Shown here: piece after piece, positions 1-6,313 of the stretch
Numbering within the stretch: the first letter of the stretch is position 1
Layout of the letters: each line of letters starts with the position of its first letter
From: Chitinophagales bacterium
Lineage (GTDB): Bacteria; Bacteroidota; Bacteroidia; Chitinophagales; Saprospiraceae
NCBI GenBank assembly: GCA_013297575.1
Contig: JAAFHO010000352.1
Location: 1 to 6,313 of the forward strand
Reading direction: 5' to 3'
DNA: 6,313 bases
The notes under the pieces: model-generated
What the model was told of the DNA's origin: nothing
The model's database searches: none
The model's input: the letters and a program-made list of their open reading frames with translations, nothing else
Program-made: the position numbers and the translations under genes

Positions 1-2
1 CT

Positions 3-3000
3 ATGCCCACCAATATTGAAGAAATTAATGCTTTTGAATCGCAGGGTAAAGCACAGGTAGTCGGCAACGAAATATTGGGTGCAGTAACCAATGAGGTAGG
101 TCAGGTGCAGGATCAGTACAACGATATTGAGCAACCACCCGTAGCCAAACCCTCCGAAACACCTACCGAACTGCCCCCTCAAGAAGCCGCACCTTTAACC
201 CCTACACTCAATGTGGGTAAAGGTGCCGTCCCAAACCTAAAAGACGAACATTCCGATCTCACCGCTTTTGCCAAAGAATCGGATGATCTCGTGGGCAAAG
301 AAGGTATCAGTGAAGAAAACCTCAACATGGTGGACAGCGGCGACCTGGGAGAGGCCAATAAAGAACGCAAAGGCATCCAGAAAAAAGTAAAAGAAGAGCC
401 TTTAAAAATACAACAAACCGCCAAAAAAGAAACCCAAGATGTAGAAAAAGGATTACTCGCCGAGGAAAACAAAGGCAAAGCCCAAATGCGCCAAAAACGC
501 AATACGGGCCTGAATACCACAAAAGACAAACAACAAAAAACAAAATCAGAACTAGAAAAAAAGCGCGAAGCTGTCACCGCTAATATTAATGGCATCTACG
601 AACGTGCCAAAAAAAGTGTCACGACCAAACTTGCCAACCTCGAACAACAAAACCTGATCGCTTTTGATACGGGACAGCAAGCCGCCTCTGTGCAGTTTGA
701 AAAAGACGTAAAACGCGATATTAATGCTTGGAAAAGAGAGCGTTATTCCGGCATGTTTGGCGGCGTAAAATGGCTAAAGGACAAATTTGTGGGTATCGAC
801 CATTTCCCAGAAGTAAAAAAAGCACTCTCCGATGGCCGCGAAAACTATATCAAACGCATCGATGCCATGATCGTTTCCATTGACCAAGCCAACCAACAGG
901 TCATTAAAGACTGCAAATTGGAACTGGCCAATGCCCAAAAAGAAATCCAAAATTATGTAAAAACGCTAGGCCCCGAACTCAAACAAACGGGCCAACTGGC
1001 ATTAAAAGAAATGCAAACCAAACTGGCCGAGATGGATAAGTTCATCGACGAGCAGAAAAATAAACTCCGCGAAAAACTATGCAGCAAAAGAGAAGAGGCG
1101 ATCAAAAAAATTGACGAGAAAATAGAGAAAATGAAGGAGGAAATGTCCGGTTTAATCAGCAAACTGGGCAATCTGATCTTGGATGCATTGGTCAAATTCT
1201 TCAAATGGGCGCTCGAAAAGGCCGGTTATGCCCCAGATAAACTCATGGAGATTATCAACAAAGGCAAAGCCGTCATTAAGGCAATTGTTACATCGCCCGG
1301 ACAGTTTTTTGGCAACTTGGCCAAAGCCGTAAAAGGTGGTGTAGAAAGTTTTAAAAACAATATCCAACAACACCTGATCAAGGGCGTAGTAGGCTGGCTC
1401 ACTGGTGCCATGAGCGATGCAGGTTTGCAATTGCCCACAACTTGGGACGTGAAAGGCATCTTTTTCCTACTCCTCCAAATCCTCAACCTCACCAAAGAAG
1501 CGATCCTAAAAAAACTGGCCGACAAAGTAGGGCAACCCGCCGTAGACGCAGCGATGAAAGTAGCTGGTTTTGTAAAAAGAGTGGTGGACGAAGGCCCAAT
1601 GGCGCTTTGGGATATGCTCGTGGAGCAGGCCGAAATGCTCAAAGAAAAGGTCATGGAATCCATCCGAAATTGGATTTCTTTCGAGATGATTAAGCAAGGT
1701 GTCATCAAACTCGTTTCGATGCTCAATCCAGTGGGTGCAATTGTACAATTAATCATCGGCATCTATAATGCAGTGATGTTTTTTGTAGAAAACTGGTCGC
1801 GTATTGTGGAATTTGTCAAAACCATTTTTGGTTCTATTGCCGATATTGCTTTAGGGCGTTTGGGTGGTGCGATGGCCGCCGTAGAAAAAGCATTGGGCAT
1901 GACTATCCCTATTATTCTGAACTTTATTGCCCGTATGTTGGGCTTAAGCGGTATCGGTAAGGCCATTCGTGGTGCTATTGATAAGGTGCGTGCGCCAATC
2001 GACAAAATCGTGGATAAGGGATTGGACGCTATCGGGAAATTGGTGATGGGGATTGTGAAGAAGGTAAAGGGGGGTGTGGAAAAGGGTAAGGAAAAGGTAA
2101 TAGAAGTAAAAAATAAAATAGTGGCTTGGTGGAAAGAGAAAAAACAATTCACCAATGCCGATGGAGAAAAACACACCCTGTTTTTTGAAGGCGAAGCCAA
2201 TAAAGCAGACCTTATGATTGCCAGTAAAAAAACTAAACTGGAGGTTTATTTGGATAATTTAGAAAAAGATCCTTCGATCTCTTCTAATCCCAAAATGATG
2301 GGGCATATTGCAACCGCAAGGGGGATTCAAGATGATAAAGTTAAAGTAGTAATTAAAGGAAAGAAAAATGAAACGCAAAAATTAGAGGACTTAAAACAAT
2401 CCTTGACTTCAATTAGCGTTGCTTTAACTAAACTGGCAAAAAGCCCTGCTAAACCTAAGAAGCCTGATTACAAATGGTCTAACAAAAAACCAACAAATGT
2501 ATCAGCTGAGAAATTACATCTAAAAAATATTACAAAAGGATCTCCTCCACCCAAAAGTGCCAACTCAGGGACTACTGGATGGCAAGAAATTGTAGATAAT
2601 AACTTGACTCTAACAGCAAATAGTTGGGTACAGATGCACTTAATCAATGAAAATTTGGGCGGTGTCGGGGAACCTAAAAATCTTGTTCCCGGACCATTAA
2701 GTGCTAATCTTGGTGCAAAAATGAAACGATTTGATGAAACCAATAAAGCATTAGTAACAACGGAGGAAAATGTGATTTGGATTAACGCTAAAGTAACATA
2801 CCAAAATGGTGAAACAATTGACAGTAACAACAAAAAAGTAAAATTAAATATGTATCCAGATAAAATTTCATTTTCTTCTGGAATACATATGCCAAAAGAT
2901 AAAAACTGGGATACTAAATCGCCAGCCCAAATCAATACTGATATTACTATTCCGGAACCTCCATTTACAGGTTCTAAAATCAGTTTAAATTCTAGTACAG

Positions 3001-3227
3001 GTACTGAAATGAGGCAATCTGGTATTGATGTTTTTAGTGACCCGGGCTATTCTGAATCTTTGATTGCCTTTATTAAAAGAGAAAGAACGCAAAGGCAATT
3101 TTCTGGTTATCCCGATTTTAAAGCGAGATTAGCAGAATTTGGTAAAAAAACAACAACAAATATACCTTCGGACAAGGCAAAAATTATTGCCAATAAAATA
3201 GAAAGAAATAAAAATATAAAAATATAG
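3..3227 (+). CDS. eCIS-associated DUF4157-type effector/polymorphic toxin with C-terminal nuclease-like domain (5' partial)
   Basis: This is probably a cargo effector of a phage-tail-like injection particle. The frame is open to the left edge with only two bases before the first ATG. Residues 1-30 resemble an internal part of this family, so the Met is probably internal and the N-terminal DUF4157 (HExxH-type) region lies upstream; no HExxH occurs in the visible part. Residues ~1-110 are Pro/Glu-rich and look disordered; ~110-210 are Lys/Glu/Gln-rich coiled coil. Family landmarks follow: ERYSG...GGVKWLKDKF at 246-262, GWLTGAMSDAGLQLP at 464-478 and DVKGIFFLLLQIL at 482-494. Hydrophobic helices lie at ~577-595 and ~633-648. 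A pre-toxin linker (WWK at 709, HTLFFEG at 724-730) leads to a C-terminal domain with a nuclease-like motif at 879-897 and a Lys-rich tail. G+C falls after ~residue 700. The immunity gene starts 5 bases after the stop. Family identity rests on recalled similarity, not a search; delivery by the particle is inferred from context. Confidence 0.85.
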   Translation: MPTNIEEINAFESQGKAQVVGNEILGAVTNEVGQVQDQYNDIEQPPVAKPSETPTELPPQEAAPLTPTLNVGKGAVPNLKDEHSDLTAFAKESDDLVGKEGISEENLNMVDSGDLGEANKERKGIQKKVKEEPLKIQQTAKKETQDVEKGLLAEENKGKAQMRQKRNTGLNTTKDKQQKTKSELEKKREAVTANINGIYERAKKSVTTKLANLEQQNLIAFDTGQQAASVQFEKDVKRDINAWKRERYSGMFGGVKWLKDKFVGIDHFPEVKKALSDGRENYIKRIDAMIVSIDQANQQVIKDCKLELANAQKEIQNYVKTLGPELKQTGQLALKEMQTKLAEMDKFIDEQKNKLREKLCSKREEAIKKIDEKIEKMKEEMSGLISKLGNLILDALVKFFKWALEKAGYAPDKLMEIINKGKAVIKAIVTSPGQFFGNLAKAVKGGVESFKNNIQQHLIKGVVGWLTGAMSDAGLQLPTTWDVKGIFFLLLQILNLTKEAILKKLADKVGQPAVDAAMKVAGFVKRVVDEGPMALWDMLVEQAEMLKEKVMESIRNWISFEMIKQGVIKLVSMLNPVGAIVQLIIGIYNAVMFFVENWSRIVEFVKTIFGSIADIALGRLGGAMAAVEKALGMTIPIILNFIARMLGLSGIGKAIRGAIDKVRAPIDKIVDKGLDAIGKLVMGIVKKVKGGVEKGKEKVIEVKNKIVAWWKEKKQFTNADGEKHTLFFEGEANKADLMIASKKTKLEVYLDNLEKDPSISSNPKMMGHIATARGIQDDKVKVVIKGKKNETQKLEDLKQSLTSISVALTKLAKSPAKPKKPDYKWSNKKPTNVSAEKLHLKNITKGSPPPKSANSGTTGWQEIVDNNLTLTANSWVQMHLINENLGGVGEPKNLVPGPLSANLGAKMKRFDETNKALVTTEENVIWINAKVTYQNGETIDSNNKKVKLNMYPDKISFSSGIHMPKDKNWDTKSPAQINTDITIPEPPFTGSKISLNSSTGTEMRQSGIDVFSDPGYSESLIAFIKRERTQRQFSGYPDFKARLAEFGKKTTTNIPSDKAKIIANKIERNKNIKI
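2490..3227 (+). other. C-terminal toxin tip: HNH / DNA-RNA non-specific endonuclease-like domain (within the effector gene)
   Basis: This is a sub-feature covering about residues 830-1074 of the effector. The stretch at residues 879-897 reads HLINENLGGVG, a three-residue gap, then NLVPG. It matches the general pattern H-L-(I/L)-x(3)-L-G-G-x-G-x(3)-N-L-x-P seen in Endonuclease_NS_2-like and other beta-beta-alpha-metal nuclease toxins. In that fold His879 would be the catalytic base and Asn893 a metal-site residue. The usual residues before the His are Arg/Lys-Gly; here they are Gln877-Met878. After the motif come short beta-like strands (VIWINAKVTY and KLNMYP) and a basic C-terminal helix rich in Lys and Arg. 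The motif is read directly; nuclease activity and substrate are inferred. Another toxin fold sharing the short motif cannot be excluded. The left boundary is approximate. Confidence 0.6.
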
Positions 3228-3232
3228 TATTC

Positions 3233-4546
3233 ATGGGGGACTTAACTAGTTTATTCGAAAATAGGCGTAATATGCTTGAAAAAAACAAGTATATTTTCGA
3301 CTCCTTTATTATTATTTTCTCTCCTGAAAAAAAGTTTAAGCCAAATTTATTTGAAAAAAAAATAGGAATCAAACTGCCTCTTGTTCTAGCCGATTTCTAC
3401 CAAGAATGTGATGGGTTTCAATTAATTTGGTCGGCTAACATAGAAAATAAAACAGTAACAGGTTATTCTATTCTGTATAGTAATAGCTATTTTTTATCAA
3501 AAAAAGTGGATTTGCAACAAGGCGATAGTGCTGGATTTTGGAAAAAAGGAATCAGCCAAACCCAGCAAGATTTACTTGAAAAATACTTTATCCTTGAGAA
3601 TATTGGGTATTCCAATTATGTACTCTGTGATTTGATTAGTACGCCAAATGAACCTCAGTTATTCCTTTATTTATCTGACAATAGGATATACAAAATTAAT
3701 CTTAATTTCACAGATTATATACAAAAAGTAATTGAATACTGCGGAATTTACCTGTGGCAACGGTATTTTTGCCCAGAATATCAAGTATCCCCGCTTGATC
3801 TTGAAGACGATTGCGCAAAGTATCTATCAATATTAATTAAAGATATTAATACTTCACCTTTCATCAATAACGTACTACATTTGCCCCAAGTACCAAATTC
3901 AATTCAACACAGAACTACCATCGAATCCAAAATCAGTACCTTCAAAAAACAAACAAAAATAAAAGAGTTAGCGTTAAATATTCCTTTGGGAGCACCAATT
4001 GGTGTTCTTGCAAAAGCACAATACACGCTCAATCAAAAACTGCCTATTGAAATTGCAAATTTCTTTTATCAACTAAATGGGCTTAAATTCAACTGGACAA
4101 AAGGTAAACATGGCGGATCTATTGGCATTTTACCGTTAGAAAATATCATTGGTGGCCCAATTGAAAAAGATGGCCAAATGAATAAGGACTGGCACCAAGA
4201 ACTGGACTATTTCGGCACTTTTTGGTTCGATGACGAAGCAGATAACGCAGGCCTAATGAAAAAAATGCGCCCTTTTGATATTCCATCAGGCTCAAGTGAT
4301 CTGTTATTCGTTGACTTTTTATCAGAAAAACAACCGATTCTATACTACGTTGTGGCTCGGGATAACGAATATCGACTACCATTTTCAATTGCCGAATACT
4401 TTAATTACTTGGTCAATTTTATGGGGACTTATGACTGGTATTTACTATTTATCAAAGGTAAATCGGTTAAAATTGGAGATTTTTTATTAATTGATTATAT
4501 AAAATCAATTTTACCAGAATTGACATTCGATAACATAAAAGAATGA
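3233..4546 (+). CDS. Double SMI1/KNR4-domain protein, putative immunity protein to the upstream toxin
   Basis: SMI1/KNR4-superfamily proteins commonly neutralise polymorphic toxins, many of them nucleases, by binding the toxin domain in the cytoplasm. This 437-residue protein holds two copies, at ~38-180 and ~255-405. The halves align by eye: KLP at 47-49 and 269-271, Ala53/Ala275, Phe55/Phe277, Gly61/Gly283 and Trp66/Trp288. Near their ends, Gly171-x-Tyr-x-Trp175 matches Gly398-x-Tyr-x-Trp402, and the segments before these share an S-N/S-x3-D-x2-S...P-x-L-x-Y-x3-DN pattern. An acidic WFDDEAD lies at 331-337 in the second copy. There is no signal peptide or membrane helix. The ATG at 3233 is 5 bases after the toxin stop; no Shine-Dalgarno site is visible, and Met14 (3272) is an alternative start. 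Composition is strongly A+T-rich like the toxin tip, consistent with joint acquisition. The immunity role is inferred from family and position. Confidence 0.85.
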   Translation: MGDLTSLFENRRNMLEKNKYIFDSFIIIFSPEKKFKPNLFEKKIGIKLPLVLADFYQECDGFQLIWSANIENKTVTGYSILYSNSYFLSKKVDLQQGDSAGFWKKGISQTQQDLLEKYFILENIGYSNYVLCDLISTPNEPQLFLYLSDNRIYKINLNFTDYIQKVIEYCGIYLWQRYFCPEYQVSPLDLEDDCAKYLSILIKDINTSPFINNVLHLPQVPNSIQHRTTIESKISTFKKQTKIKELALNIPLGAPIGVLAKAQYTLNQKLPIEIANFFYQLNGLKFNWTKGKHGGSIGILPLENIIGGPIEKDGQMNKDWHQELDYFGTFWFDDEADNAGLMKKMRPFDIPSGSSDLLFVDFLSEKQPILYYVVARDNEYRLPFSIAEYFNYLVNFMGTYDWYLLFIKGKSVKIGDFLLIDYIKSILPELTFDNIKE

Positions 4547-4550
4547 CGTT

Positions 4551-5873
4551 ATGATTAATACCCCAAATATCCTTAATGCCCTTGCTCAACTTAGAGTAAT
4601 AATTATCAATAGAATGCAACTCTATTTCAAACAAATTGAAGTAGCAGAAATTAATGTGCCAGATTTTTTTCGGGATGAATCGCCTTTTGCTCTTTTTTTG
4701 GAAGAGCACGCCTTGTCACTTGATGAATACTTGATATTCATCCTCGCATTTGCCCCACATACTCAACCCAATTTCTTCCAAGAAATCATCGCCCAATTCT
4801 TCCCCAACGGCGGCGATTTTCCCGAATTTGGCGGCGTAAAAGCCTCCAACCACCGCGGTATCCTGCCCACCGGCGAAACCGCTCAATTTATCCTCGCTGG
4901 CGACGACCTCGAAAAACGCCTCGAAATACAGCAAATCCTCACCGGCGACCACTGGTTTGCCCAAAAACATATCCTCTGGCTCGAACCCGTGCGCGAAGGT
5001 GAACCTGCCATGAGCGGCAGACTCGTACTCGAACCCGAACTCGTTGAAACACTCACCACTGGCAAAGTAACACGCCCAAGGTTCAGCACCGATTTCCCTG
5101 CCGAATATATCGAAACGGAGATGGACTGGAATGATCTTGTCCTTCACCCCAATACCCTGCGGCAAATCCACGAAATAGAACATTGGATCACCCACAACGA
5201 CACCATGCTACAAGAATGGGGCATGAAACGCAAGATCAAACCGGGGTTTCGCGCCCTGTTTTACGGCCCGCCCGGTACCGGAAAAACACTCACTGCTACC
5301 CTACTCGGCAAACAAACCCAAAAAGACGTATTCCGCATCGATCTTTCGCGGGTAGTATCCAAATATATCGGTGAAACGGAGAAAAACCTCTCCAAACTAT
5401 TTGATAAAGCAGAGCACAAAAACTGGATCCTTTTCTTCGACGAAGCCGATGCCCTTTTTGGCAAACGAACCGGTATCCGCGATGCACACGACAAATATGC
5501 CAACCAGGAAATCGCGTACCTATTACAACGCGTGGAAGGCTATAACGGCCTGGTCATATTAGCCACCAACCAACGCACCAATATCGACGATGCATTTATC
5601 CGGCGTTTCCAAACCATGATCCATTTTCCTATGCCCCGCGCCGAAGAGCGACTGCTCATCTGGCAAAGCGCATTCCCGCCACAAATCCAACTGGCCGATG
5701 ATATTCAACTCCCAAATATAGCAGCGCGATACGAACTTTCGGGTGCAGGTATCCTCAATGTAGTGCAGTATTGTACCATCGAAATGCTGGCCACAGGTAC
5801 CCATATACTGGATTTGAAACTGCTCGAGACCGGTATTCTTCGAGAATTTGTAAAAGAAGGGAAAATGATATAG
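4551..5873 (+). CDS. AAA+ ATPase of extracellular contractile injection systems (Afp15/PVC15-like)
   Basis: This 440-residue cytoplasmic ATPase probably acts in particle assembly or cargo loading; the exact role of eCIS ATPases is not settled. Residues ~1-205 form the N-terminal region, including a likely winged-helix part, and the AAA module starts near 206. Walker A GPPGTGKT is at 239-246, an aromatic pore-loop candidate KYIGET at 271-276 (Tyr272), Walker B ILFFDEAD at 293-300 (Asp297, Glu298), sensor 1 LATNQ at 337-341, an arginine-finger pair FIRRF at 349-353, and a sensor-2-type motif GAGILN at 398-403. All motifs are intact, so it should be active. The start is 4 bases after the immunity gene's stop, with no clear Shine-Dalgarno; Met22 is an internal alternative. 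The first ~60 codons are A+T-rich while the rest is GC-richer, so the gene itself looks mosaic. AAA assignment is certain; the eCIS subtype rests on recalled similarity and on the effector next to it. Confidence 0.9.
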   Translation: MINTPNILNALAQLRVIIINRMQLYFKQIEVAEINVPDFFRDESPFALFLEEHALSLDEYLIFILAFAPHTQPNFFQEIIAQFFPNGGDFPEFGGVKASNHRGILPTGETAQFILAGDDLEKRLEIQQILTGDHWFAQKHILWLEPVREGEPAMSGRLVLEPELVETLTTGKVTRPRFSTDFPAEYIETEMDWNDLVLHPNTLRQIHEIEHWITHNDTMLQEWGMKRKIKPGFRALFYGPPGTGKTLTATLLGKQTQKDVFRIDLSRVVSKYIGETEKNLSKLFDKAEHKNWILFFDEADALFGKRTGIRDAHDKYANQEIAYLLQRVEGYNGLVILATNQRTNIDDAFIRRFQTMIHFPMPRAEERLLIWQSAFPPQIQLADDIQLPNIAARYELSGAGILNVVQYCTIEMLATGTHILDLKLLETGILREFVKEGKMI

Positions 5874-6000
5874 AGCGGCCTAATATTGGTCTATAGTAAA
5901 AACTTAGCCAGCGGTTTCGAGTCAAAAAAGATGGCAATTTTAGGCCAAACGAGCCGCTTTTTTGACCGAAATGGGAGCGGCTAAGTTATTACGGTCTATC
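5873..6000. repeat. Imperfect direct repeat flanking the convergent intergenic region
   Basis: Two copies of a similar sequence lie in the same orientation at 5873-5895 and 5975-6000. Both begin gagcggc, continue with taa and tatt, and end ggtctat, differing by small gaps. The first starts on the last base of the ATPase stop codon and the second covers the stop codon of the peptidase gene. They bracket the inverted repeat, and the right copy shares bases with its right arm. It may be a remnant of a small duplication or insertion, or chance; support is modest. Confidence 0.35.
5896..5992. terminator. Long imperfect inverted repeat between convergent genes, probable bidirectional terminator
   Basis: The left arm 5896-5930 and right arm 5957-5992 are inverted copies around a 26-base loop. 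The outer stem pairs 5896-5909 with 5979-5992 (14 positions, one mismatch). After an internal loop, tttcg at 5915-5919 pairs with cgaaa, and gtcaaaaaag at 5921-5930 pairs exactly with cttttttgac at 5957-5966. An alternative, more classical hairpin pairs gcggttt (5911-5917) with gagccgc (5951-5957), directly followed by six T's at 5958-5963, suiting termination of the + strand operon. The A-run at 5924-5929 gives a T-run for - strand transcripts. Position between converging stops (5873 and 5996) supports terminator function; no energy was computed. Confidence 0.6.
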
Positions 6001-6313
6001 TAGGTTTGTTTTTTAGATACTTCACGCGCCCCCTTTTGTCCCGAATAGCGAATAACACACTACCTCTTCGCCGTCTGGTGGTAAATGAAACATGCACCCA
6101 CTCGTCAAATTCCTGGATCAATTGGTCAAAAGGAAGATCGCTATGGCGAATTAGATCAAAAAGTTCTTGTGTACTAAGACCTTCTACATTAATATCGGCG
6201 GCGCCCCCCACCAAATGTTGGCTGGTAGGTGAACCTCCAATAGCCCTATTTAAATCGTGGCTTCTGTACCCCGATGTCACTCTAATAGATTTATCGACGA
6301 GGGTGCGGAGGGG
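5996..6313 (-). CDS. Peptidase M15A-type zinc D,D-/L,D-peptidase (5' partial, runs off right edge)
   Basis: This is the C-terminal 105 residues of a zinc metallopeptidase that would cleave peptidoglycan stem peptides or cross-links. Counting from the window edge, VTSGYRS is at residues 12-18, LN at 21-22, the signature SQHLVGGAADI at 31-41 with metal ligands His33 and Asp40, then FDQLIQEF at 62-69 and WVHVSF at 72-77 with the third ligand His74. All ligands are present, so the fragment is consistent with an active enzyme. The frame is open to position 6313, and the family normally has residues before VTSGYRS, so the GTG at 6280 is internal and not the start. A basic tail (many Arg and Lys after residue 79) follows. 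It converges on the ATPase gene, so it is a separate transcription unit. Family assignment is firm; whether it is a tail-associated lysin of the particle, a host-cell release enzyme or an unrelated housekeeping gene is unknown. Confidence 0.88.
   Translation of the reverse strand, partial: PLRTLVDKSIRVTSGYRSHDLNRAIGGSPTSQHLVGGAADINVEGLSTQELFDLIRHSDLPFDQLIQEFDEWVHVSFTTRRRRGSVLFAIRDKRGRVKYLKNKPR

Larger units (their letters stand above)
2101..4740. other. Low-GC tract spanning toxin tip, immunity gene and ATPase 5' end (candidate exchange cassette)
   Basis: Hand counts of G+C in 60-base rows show the shift. The row at 2041 has 28 of 60, at 2101 has 20, at 2821 has 13, at 4501 has 14, at 4561 has 21, at 4621 has 18, at 4681 has 24, at 4741 has 27 and at 4801 has 36. 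The drop falls at the pre-toxin linker of the effector. The recovery falls about 60 codons into the ATPase gene. The edges are gradual over some tens of bases, so the coordinates are approximate. The composition is seen directly; exchange by homologous recombination in the flanking conserved genes is inferred. No insertion sequence, integrase gene or att-like repeat is visible at either edge. Confidence 0.7.

Noticed and set aside
1226..1762. Long open frame of 178 codons on the - strand opposite the effector trunk (also 179-595 and 1763-2200)
   Set aside because: These mirror the codon pattern of a clearly coding + strand gene, their translations are Ser/Pro/Leu/Phe-rich antisense-type sequences with no recognisable motif, and they have no gene context of their own.
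2101..2110. Possible insertion sequence or integrase-mediated element causing the low-GC tract
   Set aside because: No transposase, integrase, terminal inverted repeats or target-site duplication were visible at either edge, and the tract begins and ends inside intact reading frames.
3..3227. Reading the first gene as a phage-type tape-measure protein because it is long and helical with hydrophobic segments
   Set aside because: The family landmarks, the pre-toxin linker, the nuclease-like tip and the adjacent immunity gene fit a polymorphic effector better than a tape measure.
4716..5195. Open frame of 159 codons on the - strand opposite the ATPase N-terminal region
   Set aside because: Glu/Gly/Phe-rich antisense of a well-supported ATPase coding sequence; no domain motif and no start-site context.
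6278..6280. GTG as the start codon of the M15A peptidase
   Set aside because: The frame continues open to 6313 with residues (IRV before TSGYRS) that fit the family, so the real start lies outside the window.
1..6313. CRISPR array, tRNA, rRNA or riboswitch
   Set aside because: No regularly spaced repeats and no cloverleaf or conserved RNA motif were seen; nearly all of the window is protein-coding.

Overview
The window looks like part of an extracellular contractile injection system (eCIS, phage-tail-like particle) locus from a member of the Bacteroidota. The phylum call rests on three things: genes with no clear Shine-Dalgarno sites, an A/T-rich accessory tract beside moderate-GC core genes, and proteins that resemble, from memory, the eCIS-associated proteins of Saprospiraceae/Cytophagia-type bacteria. 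The phylum is moderately supported; genus and species cannot be read from this sequence.

Layout. (1) Positions 3-3227, + strand: the C-terminal ~1074 residues of a very long eCIS-associated effector of the DUF4157 ('eCIS core domain') type. It has a disordered/charged N-terminal part, a long helical trunk with conserved family landmarks, a pre-toxin linker and a C-terminal domain that looks like an HNH/DNA-RNA non-specific endonuclease-type nuclease. Its true N-terminus is probably outside the window. (2) 3233-4546, +: a 437-aa protein made of two SMI1/KNR4 domains in tandem, the expected cognate immunity protein. (3) 4551-5873, +: a 440-aa AAA+ ATPase of the eCIS (Afp15/PVC15-like) type with all main ATPase motifs intact. 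(4) 5874-5995: a convergent intergenic region with a long imperfect inverted repeat and T/A tracts, probably a bidirectional terminator. (5) 5996-6313, - strand: the C-terminal part of an M15A-type zinc peptidase with all three metal ligands visible, running off the right edge.

The three + strand genes are spaced by 5 and 4 bases and almost certainly form one transcription unit. The effector would be carried or delivered by the contractile particle, the SMI1/KNR4 protein would protect the producer from the nuclease tip, and the ATPase belongs to the particle's assembly or loading machinery.

The most notable point is a composition mosaic. The base composition drops sharply near position 2100, inside the effector gene just before the toxin tip, and recovers near 4740, about 60 codons inside the ATPase gene. 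The low-GC tract therefore covers toxin tip, immunity gene and the ATPase N-terminus, which suggests a replaceable toxin-immunity cassette whose right boundary lies within a core gene. The individual families are known; the double-SMI1 immunity protein paired with this nuclease tip, and the boundary within the ATPase gene, are the parts that deserve checking as possibly undescribed.
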